This document shows positions 37,202 to 46,560 of a stretch of 64,000 bases of DNA, piece after piece. Below the pieces are notes generated by a model. The model saw only the letters and a program-made list of their open reading frames with translations, had not been told where the DNA came from and did no database searches. Source of the DNA: Methylobacter sp. KS41. GTDB lineage: Bacteria > Pseudomonadota > Gammaproteobacteria > Methylococcales > Methylomonadaceae. Location: NCBI GenBank assembly GCA_002862125.1, contig PHSP01000001.1, positions 868,001 through 932,000 on the forward strand. The letters run 5' to 3'. Made by a program: the position numbers and the translations under genes. Positions within the stretch are counted from its first letter, which is position 1; every line of letters starts with the position of its first letter.

Positions 37202-39849
37202 CTACTTTGAACGAATATATAAACGCCGCGCTTTTTGAAAAAAATGACAGCCTGGTGCAATTTAAACACCTGATAAAACAAAAGGACATCGAGTTAAAGC
37301 TAAAGTTTGACCCGCACCATTCAGTTTCTGATCTGCTTAAAGAAAAATCAGATTTCATTGATCTAATTCTAAGCTGTTGTTGGCAGCATTTTCTAGGTCC
37401 GCACGCGGGGCAATTGAGCTTGTGCGCCGTCGGCGGATTCGGCAGAAGGGAGCTATTTCCCCATTCAGATATCGATATAATTATTCTTCTGGATTCTAAC
37501 GACACCGCTCCTTATGAGGACGCCCTGGCAAACCTGTTCACTTTTCTTTGGGATATTGGCTTAAAACCAGGGCATAGCGTTCGCACTGTCAATGAGTGCG
37601 TTGCCGCCGCTCGCGACGATCAAACGATCATGACCAGCCTGATGGAAACCAGCCTTCTAGCCGGCAACGCCACGCTCTATGAAACGCTCAAATTACGCAT
37701 TACACCCGATAAAATTTGGCCGTCGGATCAGTTTTTTTCCGCCAAAATGGAAGAACAACGGTTACGTTACGCCAAATTCCACGACACCGCTTATAACCTT
37801 GAACCCAACGTCAAGGAAGGTCCCGGCGGATTAAGGGACATGCAAGTTATCGCCTGGGTATTTAAACGCCATTACAACTCGTCAACACTCAAGGAACTGA
37901 TTAAATATGATTTCCTGCCTGAGTCTGAATATGCCGAACTGATTGCGGCGCGTGATGTTCTCTGGCGAATCCGTTATGCGCTGCATCTATTAACCGGTCG
38001 TTCCGAAGATAGGCTCGTTTTTGATTATCAACGCGATCTTGCCCGTCAATTTGGCTTCAGCACGGAGCATCAGAATTATAATGAAGATGTTGAACTGTTT
38101 ATGCAGTTTTATTTTAAAACCGTGCAAGGACTTGAACGGCTTAATGAGATGCTGCTGCAATTATTTAATGAACGCTTTGTAACCGGAGATATGGCATGCA
38201 AAGTAACCCCCATTAACGATAAATTTATTGCCATAAATGGCTATCTTGAAGCCGTAAACGAAACAATATTCGAGCAATATCCCCTGGCTTTATTGGAAGT
38301 TTTTTTAATCCTGCAATTAAACCCATCACTTATAGGCATCCGCGCCACCACCATTCGCTTGATCCGGAAAAATCTGCATTTGATCGACACCTCATTCCGG
38401 CAGAATAAAACCGCCAATCGCCTTTTTATCGAAATCTTCCGCAGGCAACGCGGGCTTACCCATGAATTAAGACGCATGAATCGATATGGCGTGCTGGCCG
38501 CATATCTACCCAGTTTTGCCAACATCGTCGCGCGCATGCAGTACGATTTATTCCATATCTACACGGTAGATGAACACACTCTCTTTGTTATCCGCAACTT
38601 ACGCCGGTTTTCATTGGAAGCGCACATCGATGAATTCCCTCTCTGCAATGCCGTTTTTCTGCTGATAGCAAAGCCCGAATTGCTGTACATCGCCGCCCTT
38701 TTTCATGATATTGCCAAAGGCCGAAACGGAGACCATTCAATCATAGGCGAAGATATCGCACGAAACTTCTGTATTCAACACGACCTTTCAGTGCATGATA
38801 CCAAACTTATAACCTGGCTGGTTCAAAGCCATTTGTTCATGTCAATGACAGCACAGCGAAAAGACATCAGCGACCCGGATGTCATTCATGAATTTGCCCA
38901 AAAAGTCGGCAGCGTCGAATATCTTAATCACTTATATTTACTGACTGTAGCCGATATACGCGCAACCAATCCCGAATTATGGAACGCCTGGAAAGACTCT
39001 TTACTCAAGGAGCTTTATTCAGCCACTCACAACGCCTTGCGCCGGGGACTCCAGAATCCCGTGGCCATTGCTGACCGGTTGCGTGAAAATAAACAGGAAG
39101 CCAAAGACGAACTCCTCAAACTTGGCATATCGGAAGCTGATATTGATAGCGCATGGCAACACACCAGCGATGATTATTTTTTGCGTTATTCAGCGGATGA
39201 AATAGCCTGGCACACGACGGCCATCGCCTCATCCAGGGAAGGCGACCTGCCTTTGGTCTTACTGCGTCCGCAAACCCACCGCGGCAGCGCCGAGGTGTTT
39301 ATTTACACCAAGGATGAAGGACCTATTTTTTCAATATGCACAGCCACCTTTGACCAATTAGGACTAACTATTCTTGACGCCAGAATCATGACCACCCAGG
39401 ACAACTATGTGCTTAACAGCTTTCAGGTGCTTGAACAAACAGGCGAGCCCATTAATGAGTTATTTAGAGCGTCGCATATATGCACAGCGCTCCGCAATAA
39501 CCTGCTGCATCGAAAAACAAAGGCTTACATAAACATCCATCGTCAATCAAAATCAAGGCAAGCCCAGCATTTCCCCATACCTACCAGCATCAAGTTTCTA
39601 ACGGACCCGCTAAACCGGCATACGATCATTGAGCTTATCACCACGGACCATGCAGGTCTTTTATCGAAAATTGGGCGCGCCTTTATCAAACAAAATGTCA
39701 ACCTGCTCAGCGCAAAAATCACCACCATAGGCAGCCGGGCCGAGGATATGTTTTACATCACCGACCAGCAATTACAACCTATCAACGACACGGATAAACA
39801 AAATCTGATTCGCGAGGAAATACTGAAAACACTGGGCGCTCAAAATTAA
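37198..39849 (+). CDS. glnD: [Protein-PII] uridylyltransferase / uridylyl-removing enzyme
   Basis: Nitrogen sensor: binds glutamine and adds or removes UMP on PII (GlnB/GlnK). 883 residues. It begins with GTG overlapping the map stop, with AGGAAA just upstream. The nucleotidyltransferase domain has GGFGRRELFPHSDIDIIIL, the central HD domain has LFHDIAKGRNGDHS, and two C-terminal ACT domains (about residues 690-880, THRGSAEVFIYTKDEGP and RHTIIELITTDHAGLL) sense glutamine. It is coupled to map as in E. coli. No PII gene is nearby. Confidence 0.96.
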   Translation: MTTLNEYINAALFEKNDSLVQFKHLIKQKDIELKLKFDPHHSVSDLLKEKSDFIDLILSCCWQHFLGPHAGQLSLCAVGGFGRRELFPHSDIDIIILLDSNDTAPYEDALANLFTFLWDIGLKPGHSVRTVNECVAAARDDQTIMTSLMETSLLAGNATLYETLKLRITPDKIWPSDQFFSAKMEEQRLRYAKFHDTAYNLEPNVKEGPGGLRDMQVIAWVFKRHYNSSTLKELIKYDFLPESEYAELIAARDVLWRIRYALHLLTGRSEDRLVFDYQRDLARQFGFSTEHQNYNEDVELFMQFYFKTVQGLERLNEMLLQLFNERFVTGDMACKVTPINDKFIAINGYLEAVNETIFEQYPLALLEVFLILQLNPSLIGIRATTIRLIRKNLHLIDTSFRQNKTANRLFIEIFRRQRGLTHELRRMNRYGVLAAYLPSFANIVARMQYDLFHIYTVDEHTLFVIRNLRRFSLEAHIDEFPLCNAVFLLIAKPELLYIAALFHDIAKGRNGDHSIIGEDIARNFCIQHDLSVHDTKLITWLVQSHLFMSMTAQRKDISDPDVIHEFAQKVGSVEYLNHLYLLTVADIRATNPELWNAWKDSLLKELYSATHNALRRGLQNPVAIADRLRENKQEAKDELLKLGISEADIDSAWQHTSDDYFLRYSADEIAWHTTAIASSREGDLPLVLLRPQTHRGSAEVFIYTKDEGPIFSICTATFDQLGLTILDARIMTTQDNYVLNSFQVLEQTGEPINELFRASHICTALRNNLLHRKTKAYINIHRQSKSRQAQHFPIPTSIKFLTDPLNRHTIIELITTDHAGLLSKIGRAFIKQNVNLLSAKITTIGSRAEDMFYITDQQLQPINDTDKQNLIREEILKTLGAQN

Positions 39850-40041
39850 ACACTTAAAGTAAAGCCGCTTTCGGGTCACGCTGGAAGATTTCAACTTTTA
39901 TCAAAACCAGGCTGCGCAGAATTCTCAACAAGTAAACCACTTGAAATATTTCACTGTACGAACTGTACATCCGTAGTTAAAAAAATTTACACGATGGCTC
40001 CACCTGACAGACTAATAAGCTTTCAGCCTTTATCAGCAAGA

Positions 40042-40521
40042 TTAATGGTGGCAGCCAGCGCCATGAATATGTCCATGCGAGACTTCTTCTTCAGTTGCGG
40101 CCCTTACATCAATAACCTCCACATCAAAGGTTAATGCAAGTCCTGCCAACGGATGATTGCCATCAATTGTAATATTGTCATCCTCGATACTAACCACTGT
40201 TACGATGCCTGAACCGGAACTTACATCCGCATGAAACTGCATGCCGACTTCAATATCATCAATGCCTTCAAACATATCCCGTGAAATAACCTGAATCATA
40301 TCCTCCATAAGCTCGCCATAAGCATCCTCAGGGGCGATGCGCACATTGAATTTGTCACCGGCGGCTTTGCCGGCCAAGGCTTTTTCCAGGCCGGAGATAA
40401 TACTTCCGCCGCCTTGCAGATAAACCAACGCCTCATCACCGATTGAACTGTCAAGCACTTCGCCGTCATCATTGGTCAGTGTGTAGTGAATAGAAACAGC
40501 CATATTGTCAGCCACTTGCAT
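40042..40521 (-). CDS. slyD: FKBP-type peptidyl-prolyl isomerase SlyD-like
   Basis: 159 residues, FKBP fold with the SlyD IF domain. The N-terminal half of the FKBP core reads VSIHYTLTNDDGEVLDSS and LVYLQGGGSIISGLEKALAGK; then APEDAYGEL and IDGNHPLAGLALTFDVEVIDVR. The C-terminal tail EEVSHGHIHGAGCHH is short but His-rich, so nickel or other metal binding as in SlyD is possible though much shorter than in E. coli. Cytoplasmic folding helper, and metallochaperone for hydrogenase in E. coli. Alone between glnD and an ABC exporter. Confidence 0.87.
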   Translation of the reverse strand: MQVADNMAVSIHYTLTNDDGEVLDSSIGDEALVYLQGGGSIISGLEKALAGKAAGDKFNVRIAPEDAYGELMEDMIQVISRDMFEGIDDIEVGMQFHADVSSGSGIVTVVSIEDDNITIDGNHPLAGLALTFDVEVIDVRAATEEEVSHGHIHGAGCHH

Positions 40522-40618
40522 GATAAAACCTTATTCGTTATTTAAAAACTGGCTATGATAACGATTTAGCATGCATTTGTCTGAAAAAATCGCCCTTATC
40601 CGAAAAATCCCCGGCACT

Positions 40619-41383
40619 CTAATTTTTAATTCCAATGCCTTTATGCAGCAAAAACAGACTAAAGAGCGCCAATGCCGCAATAAACCCGCCGGTAATTATA
40701 TAGGCTAACTGAATATCGACGTCCGTCACGCCTATCAACCCGTATCTAAAGGCGTTTATCATATACAAAATGGGATTGCCCCTGGAAACGGTTTGCCAAA
40801 CACCCGGAAGCATCTGTACTGAATAAAAAACGCCTCCCAGATAACTTAATGGCGTTAATACAAAGTTCGGAATGATGGAAATATCGTCAAAACTTTCCGC
40901 AAGCAGCGCATTGATGAAACCGGCCATGGAAAATAATGTGGCCGTCAGTATAGCTATGGATAAGGTAATAAGCGCATTGTTAACGGCAATATCGGCAAAT
41001 AAGAGAGAAATTAGCGCTACTACCAAGCCGACTAATAATCCCCGTATAATGCCGCCGCTCACGTAGCCGCCAAGAATTACCCAATTGGGTACGGGGGCGA
41101 CCAGCAACTCTTCAATATTACGCTGAAATTTAGTCGAATAAAAAGACGAGACTACATTTGCGTAGGAATGGCTGATAACCGACATCAGAATTATGCCGGG
41201 AACTATATAATCCATGTAGCTTGCGCCATCAATAGCGCCAATGCGGCCGCCAATCAACTTGCCGAAAATTAAAAAATACAAGGCTGTAGTAATCGCCGGA
41301 GGCAATAATGTTTGCGGCCAGATACGGATAAAACGAAAAACTTCCTTGATTACAATCGTTCTTAACGCAATGGAATAATTCAT
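40619..41383 (-). CDS. yadH: ABC-2 type transporter permease (YadH-like)
   Basis: A 254-residue inner membrane protein with six hydrophobic segments. LLVAPVPNWVILGGYVSGGIIRGL is the ABC-2 permease signature region, as in E. coli YadH (256 residues). The ATG overlaps the stop of the upstream ATPase gene as ATGA, so the two are coupled. Substrate not known; drug or lipid export is the usual inference. No periplasmic partner is present. Confidence 0.85.
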   Translation of the reverse strand: MNYSIALRTIVIKEVFRFIRIWPQTLLPPAITTALYFLIFGKLIGGRIGAIDGASYMDYIVPGIILMSVISHSYANVVSSFYSTKFQRNIEELLVAPVPNWVILGGYVSGGIIRGLLVGLVVALISLLFADIAVNNALITLSIAILTATLFSMAGFINALLAESFDDISIIPNFVLTPLSYLGGVFYSVQMLPGVWQTVSRGNPILYMINAFRYGLIGVTDVDIQLAYIITGGFIAALALFSLFLLHKGIGIKN

Positions 41384-42309
41384 TGTTTAACGCCTGAGGA
41401 TTTTGATTCTATTAAATCCATAAACAATTGTTCCAGGCGGTTGCTCTTATTTTTCAGACTGATAACTTTAATATTTAGCGCGCTTAATTGGCTGAATAAT
41501 TGATTAAGCCCCGTTTCCTTAGGCACGGCGACGTTAAGCGCTTTGTCTGTTGCACGCTCAAGCTGATAACCTGGGATAGAGGGAACTTCAGCCAGGGGTT
41601 CGGCCAAATCCAGAACAAAGTGATCAACATGCAGTCTCGCCAGCAAACTCGTCATATCAGAGTTTTCAACTATCAGCCCCTGATCAATGATAGCGATATT
41701 ACGGCACAAACTTTCCGCCTCCTCCAAATAGTGAGTGGTTAAAATAATGGTCGTGCCCTGCTCATTAACTTCCTGCATCATTTTCCACATGGCCCGGCGG
41801 ATTTCTATATCAACGCCGGCTGTAGGCTCATCAAGAATCAGCAATCTGGGCGCATGCACCATGGCGCGGGCAATCATGACCCGGCGCTTCATGCCGCCGG
41901 ACAAACGCCTGGAAACCGTATCACGCTTGTCCCATAAATCCATCTGCTTAAGACAGTGTTCCGTTCTTTGCAGAGCCAATTTACGGGGCGTACCGTAATA
42001 TCCCGCCTGATTGAAAAGAATGCTTTTGACGGTATCGAATTGGTTAAAATTAACCTCTTGCGGCACCAGTCCCAGACAACTTTTAGCTCTTGACCTGTCT
42101 GTTTTTAAATCATAACCAAAAATGCTGACAGAACCGCTTGATTCATTGATCAGCGAACTGATAATGCCGATCGCCGTTGATTTCCCGGCGCCATTAGGAC
42201 CCAGCAAGGCAAAAAAGTCGCCTTCATCAACATCAAGATTAATGCCTTTTAAAGCTTCAAAGCCATTATTATAAGTTTTACGAAGGTTACGAATAGATAA
42301 TGCATTCAT
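41380..42309 (-). CDS. yadG: ABC transporter ATP-binding protein (YadG-like)
   Basis: A 309-residue ATPase: Walker A LLGPNGAGKST, Q-loop GLVPQEVNFN, signature RRLSGGMKRRVMIARAM, Walker B RLLILDEPTAGVDIE and H-loop LTTHYLEEAE. The C-terminal extension (about residues 230-309) is typical of the DrrA/YadG type. Length matches E. coli YadG (308). Partner of the downstream permease; ATG 42309. Confidence 0.88.
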   Translation of the reverse strand: MNALSIRNLRKTYNNGFEALKGINLDVDEGDFFALLGPNGAGKSTAIGIISSLINESSGSVSIFGYDLKTDRSRAKSCLGLVPQEVNFNQFDTVKSILFNQAGYYGTPRKLALQRTEHCLKQMDLWDKRDTVSRRLSGGMKRRVMIARAMVHAPRLLILDEPTAGVDIEIRRAMWKMMQEVNEQGTTIILTTHYLEEAESLCRNIAIIDQGLIVENSDMTSLLARLHVDHFVLDLAEPLAEVPSIPGYQLERATDKALNVAVPKETGLNQLFSQLSALNIKVISLKNKSNRLEQLFMDLIESKSSGVKQ

Positions 42310-42450
42310 ATTGAAACTAACACTTAACGGGAACCTTTAAATAAGTTAAATTAAATCAGCCGCAGCCATGATAAAATGGCTTCGATGGACCGCAAAACCG
42401 TGTAATTTTAACAGATATTAACACGCCTCGTAGACAAAACTGGATACCTC

Positions 42451-43950
42451 GTGCCTAACCAACCACCAGAAATCGTTGCCGCTGTAGATCTGGGTTCTAA
42501 CAGTTTCCACATGATTGTTTGCAGTCTAAACAATGGCATACCGCAAACAATCGACCGTCTCAGGGAAATGGTCAGGCTTGCGTCCGGCCTGGATGCAAAC
42601 AACTATCTTGATGAGAATACTCAAAATAGAGCCTTGGCCTGCCTGGAAAGATTTGGCCAAAGAATACGGCATTTCCCGCCAGGCAGCGTACGCATTGTGG
42701 GCACCAATACCCTGCGCACCGCTAAAAATGCCGGACAGTTTCTGATTAAAGCAGAACAAGCTTTAAATCATCCTATTCATATTATTTCCGGCATTGAAGA
42801 AGCCCGCTTGATCTACCTGGGAGTGGCTTACAGCTTGAGCAGTAACGCCAAATTGCGCATGGTTATGGATATTGGGGGCGGCAGTACTGAATACATTATC
42901 GGCACAGGCGAAACGCCCCATGAAAAAGAAAGCACGCATATGGGCTGCATATCGGTTAGCAATGCCTTTTTTAAAAATGGCCAGCTTTCCAGAGACGCAT
43001 TTATCCGGGCAACTCTTTTTGCTGAACAAAAACTGGAGCCATTCCAGAGAAAATTTCATTGTAAAAACTGGGATGAAGCGATTGGCGCATCCGGCAGTTT
43101 ACGAGCAATTGCAAAAGTTCTGCAAGCCTCTAACTGGAGCAATAACGGCATAACCCGGCAAGGGCTGGAGAAACTCGTCGCTCATCTCAACCAGTGCAAT
43201 CATGTTAATGAACTTAATTTGCCGGAACTTGATCCGGAACGTCTGTCTGTATTTCCGGGAGGCTTGGCTATAGTCCATGCCACTTTTAAAAGCCTGGGCA
43301 TTGAACAGATGACGGTCGCTGATGGCGCCTTAAGAGAAGGCCTAATACAAGACCTGTTAGGGCGAATCTATAATCATGATATGCGCTCCGAAACTGTTCA
43401 GTGCGTGGCGGATCGATATCGTACCGATAAAAAACATTCTGGACGCATTAAAGAAACAATCCATGCAATATTGAAGCAATTAGGTGCTGATTACAGTTGG
43501 CCAAACGACGAAAACTGTACGCAATTTTTAGAGTGGTCAGCTGATTTACACGAAATCGGTCTTGATATCGCCCATAGCCAGTACCATAAACACAGCGCCT
43601 ATATTATTGAAAATGCAGATTTAGCAGGCTTTTCCACCCAGGATCAGATTTTGCTGGCAGCCATTGTAAGATCACATCGGCGCAAATTTTCGCTCGCCTT
43701 TTTTATTGATTTACCATCGCCATGGAATATCTACGCCCCTTATCTGACGCTGGTTTTGCGGCTGGCGGTTTTGCTGCACCGCAATCGCCATGAACATAAG
43801 TTGCCAGACTTTAAAATAGCGATAATAAAATCCAAAATTGCCTTACAGTTTCCCAATGAGTGGCTGCTCCGGTCGCCGCTGACCCATGCTGATTTAATTC
43901 AGGAGGCGGATTATCTTAAATCCGCCGGATTCAAACTCGAATTTGCCTGA
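42451..43950 (+). CDS. ppx: Exopolyphosphatase (Ppx/GppA family)
   Basis: Releases phosphate from polyphosphate chains or hydrolyses pppGpp. 499 residues, typical of Ppx. N-terminal ASKHA fold: VAAVDLGSNSFHMIV and VMDIGGGSTEYIIG are the two nucleotide/phosphate loops, with SGIEEARLIYLGVAY. The C-terminal HD-like domain has LEWSADLHEIGLDIAHSQYHKH. GTG 42451 is the start, with no strong ribosome site. Whether it is Ppx or GppA cannot be decided from motifs alone. It overlaps or abuts the following gene. Confidence 0.87.
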   Translation: MPNQPPEIVAAVDLGSNSFHMIVCSLNNGIPQTIDRLREMVRLASGLDANNYLDENTQNRALACLERFGQRIRHFPPGSVRIVGTNTLRTAKNAGQFLIKAEQALNHPIHIISGIEEARLIYLGVAYSLSSNAKLRMVMDIGGGSTEYIIGTGETPHEKESTHMGCISVSNAFFKNGQLSRDAFIRATLFAEQKLEPFQRKFHCKNWDEAIGASGSLRAIAKVLQASNWSNNGITRQGLEKLVAHLNQCNHVNELNLPELDPERLSVFPGGLAIVHATFKSLGIEQMTVADGALREGLIQDLLGRIYNHDMRSETVQCVADRYRTDKKHSGRIKETIHAILKQLGADYSWPNDENCTQFLEWSADLHEIGLDIAHSQYHKHSAYIIENADLAGFSTQDQILLAAIVRSHRRKFSLAFFIDLPSPWNIYAPYLTLVLRLAVLLHRNRHEHKLPDFKIAIIKSKIALQFPNEWLLRSPLTHADLIQEADYLKSAGFKLEFA

Positions 43951-43960
43951 TCGATTCTTT

Positions 43961-45229
43961 ATGAAAACCCTATTACGCATTCTTTTACTGGCGCTAAGTG
44001 CGGTGGTAATTTTTTGCGCAATGCTGGTTTTTTTTGGCGTCAGTAACAAACCCGGCATTGACGTAGGATGGACGCTTACCCGTGATGACGTTGTCAGAGC
44101 CAAAAAAATCCTTCACGAAGGCGCCAAATCCAAACCCGACGAAATCGGCACAATTGAGCTAACCCAACCCGACCTCAACCTCGCCGCCAATTATTTGTTA
44201 AATCGCTACAGCAAAAGCGCGGCGCAAATAGAATTCAAAAATAACGCGGTCAGATTCACGGTCACCATGACTTTGCCCAAAAATAGCCTGGGACAGTATT
44301 TAAACATCAGTTTCAGATTGGGCAACGATGACCACAGCGCTCTACCCAGCCTCACCAAATTTAAAGCGGGAAAACTTCTGCTCCCGGCAAAATTTGCAGC
44401 CTTTGTTATCGACAATACGATCAGGCATACCTCATTGAATGAATACTTCATTCTGGCAACCCGCCCGATCAAAGCCATTAAAATAGACCAGCAAAAAATC
44501 ACTATTGTCTATTACTCCAATATGAATACCTTGATTCAGGCGCGAAACTTCCTGACTCAAGGCGGCAATGATTCAAACCTTGACATTTATCAGCAAAAAA
44601 TTACCGAAGTCATTGCCCGTCATGACCCGGAATGGCGTTTATCACTGGCCGATTTATTAAAGGCGTTATTTGAACTGGCCTATCAACGCTCTACAATAGA
44701 AAATGCCATTGAAGAAAACAAAATGGCCATAATGGCGGTTAATAATTACGTCAATAGAAAAGAAACCGGACAATTTATGTCTTTTCCCGGTTCAAGGCAA
44801 ACAGCAGAAAAACGTTACCCGGCCTTTTTATTCAAACGGATAGATCTTGCCCAGCATTTCATCGCTTCCGCAGCCATTACCGCCTCGGTTAATGGCCAGA
44901 TAGCTAAAGTTGTAGGCGAAGAGAAAGAATTGAGCGACTTGCAGGGCGGCAGCGGATTCAGCTTTATTGATTTGGCCGCTGATAAAGCCGGTACGCGCTT
45001 TGGTGAAATGGCGACCTCATCACCTGAAAACGCTCGCAGGATTCAAAAGGCAATGTCGGAAATAAAGGATTACGGCGACTTCATGCCTGATCCCCGGGAC
45101 CTTCCTGAACACATGGGCGAAGCCGAATTTAATCAACGTTACCAGTCCCTCGATAGCGCCACCTATCAAGAACTTTCCAGGCAAATTGACGCCCGCATAG
45201 CGGCTATGCCAATTTATAAAACCGATTAA
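43961..45229 (+). CDS. Unrecognised membrane-anchored protein
   Basis: A 422-residue protein starting 10 bases after the ppx stop (ATG 43961; a TTG six codons upstream overlaps ppx and is not preferred). Residues about 5-25 are one strong hydrophobic helix (LLRILLLALSAVVIFCAMLVFF), so it is probably anchored in the inner membrane with the remainder outside. The body has alternating beta-like and helical segments (for example NNAVRFTVTMTLPKNSLGQY) and a charged C-terminal part rich in Ala, Glu and Arg. No catalytic motif is seen. The position just after ppx suggests an operon. I do not recognise a family; a role in polyphosphate or envelope physiology is only a guess from context. Confidence 0.5.
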   Translation: MKTLLRILLLALSAVVIFCAMLVFFGVSNKPGIDVGWTLTRDDVVRAKKILHEGAKSKPDEIGTIELTQPDLNLAANYLLNRYSKSAAQIEFKNNAVRFTVTMTLPKNSLGQYLNISFRLGNDDHSALPSLTKFKAGKLLLPAKFAAFVIDNTIRHTSLNEYFILATRPIKAIKIDQQKITIVYYSNMNTLIQARNFLTQGGNDSNLDIYQQKITEVIARHDPEWRLSLADLLKALFELAYQRSTIENAIEENKMAIMAVNNYVNRKETGQFMSFPGSRQTAEKRYPAFLFKRIDLAQHFIASAAITASVNGQIAKVVGEEKELSDLQGGSGFSFIDLAADKAGTRFGEMATSSPENARRIQKAMSEIKDYGDFMPDPRDLPEHMGEAEFNQRYQSLDSATYQELSRQIDARIAAMPIYKTD

Positions 45230-45423
45230 TTAGGATGAAAACTCCCCCTTCAACAAAGTCAAATATGCTCGCGATATAGCTATCGCCTATTACGGCCTAC
45301 AGATTGCACATTTCCGCGTTGAATTATTAGGCTGTATCAGTATTCCATTTAATACAATGGCTTCCCAGATACGCATACGGTACAATTCTCACACAGAATT
45401 ACTTGATGTGATAGAGAACAATA

Positions 45424-46347
45424 ATGAGCCATGCCAGTTTTCAGATAGTTTATGATGGCCCCGCATTAGACAGCCATGAAATGGATGTTAACGACCTTGC
45501 GCCTGCACTTTTGGCCATCGGCGGACTTATGGAAGAGGTTGGAAATTTATTACAAGGCGATAAGTTTAAAATAACTGTTAGCGTAAAAGGTTCTTTTAAA
45601 ACCGGTTGTTTTGGCGTTGAAATGGTCGCACACGCAAAAAATATCATTCTTGACGCAATGGATTTGTTTAACAATAGCAATACAACAGCCGTTATAAATG
45701 CTGCTAGCATTATTGGTTTAGTTAATTGTGGAAAAAGCACATTAATTGGCTTTTTAAGATGGGCTAAAAACCGCAAAGTATCCAGGACTGAAGTAATGGA
45801 TGATGGTATTGTCAGGGTTTTTATTGATAATGAACACTATGATATTGAGCAACAAGCCCTGGAAATGCTGAAAAACTTCAAAATAAGAAAGGCGTTTGAG
45901 GCATTAATACATACCCCTCTATCACGCGATGGAATAGACTCATTTTCCGTTCTAAGCCCAGAAAACCAAGCAAACCCAATTCTCCACATTGAAAAAAGTG
46001 AGGCAGTTTATTTTATTGCGCCAGCACCAACCGATGAAGAAATAAACGACCACACTACGATTGTTAGCTTGCAAATAGTTAATGCTTCATTTGCCGAAGG
46101 CAACAAATGGAGGTTTTCAGATGGCTCGAATACCTTTTTTGCAGACATTTTGGATGAAGAATTTATAAGGCGCGTTCAGTCTAGCACAGAAGTGTTTGCT
46201 AAAAACGACATTTTAAAAGTCAGATTGCGTATTAGCCAATGGCTAACTTCAAGGGGCATGAGAACAGACTATATAATTCAGGAAGTGATAGAGCATCGAC
46301 TAGCACACCGACAAATTGATTTGTTTGAACATCAACAAGATCAGTGA
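45424..46347 (+). CDS. Unrecognised 307-residue protein, AT-rich
   Basis: Starts at ATG 45424 with GAGA about eight bases upstream. It begins MSHASFQIVYDGPALDSHEMDV and has an N-terminal region with YDGPAL-x-x-x-x-MDV and LAPALLAIGGLMEEVGNLL, which I have an impression of seeing in other uncharacterised proteins but cannot name. An internal hydrophobic stretch is at about residues 85-105 (TAVINAASIIGLVNCGKSTLIGFL) and resembles a weak membrane or helix hairpin; the GKST inside it is not a true P-loop context. C-terminal half is charged and soluble. Composition is more AT-rich than its neighbours, so transfer is possible. No partner gene adjoins it. Confidence 0.45.
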   Translation: MSHASFQIVYDGPALDSHEMDVNDLAPALLAIGGLMEEVGNLLQGDKFKITVSVKGSFKTGCFGVEMVAHAKNIILDAMDLFNNSNTTAVINAASIIGLVNCGKSTLIGFLRWAKNRKVSRTEVMDDGIVRVFIDNEHYDIEQQALEMLKNFKIRKAFEALIHTPLSRDGIDSFSVLSPENQANPILHIEKSEAVYFIAPAPTDEEINDHTTIVSLQIVNASFAEGNKWRFSDGSNTFFADILDEEFIRRVQSSTEVFAKNDILKVRLRISQWLTSRGMRTDYIIQEVIEHRLAHRQIDLFEHQQDQ

Positions 46348-46524
46348 TGAGAATCGAGTGATTAACGTAATATGTACGACATGAATTGTCTCAAAAACTT
46401 GTAGGCAGTCGTTAAAAAAGAATCAACTTTTTAGTTTATACGTACACAAAATAATTCCAACTTTCCTAAACTTACCATGTTCAAAGACTGTAACAATTGA
46501 TTTAGTAAGGCTTATCGGAAGTAG

Positions 46525-46554
46525 CGTAGAGACGCGAAATATCGCGTCTCTACG
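46525..46554. repeat. REP-like palindrome
   Basis: CGTAGAGACGCG and CGCGTCTCTACG form a perfect 12-bp stem around a 6-base loop, between the unrecognised gene and the 3' end of the cytochrome peroxidase gene. The sequence type is a frequent intergenic repeat in bacteria. It may also end the peroxidase transcript. Confidence 0.7.
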
Positions 46555-46560
46555 GCATCA

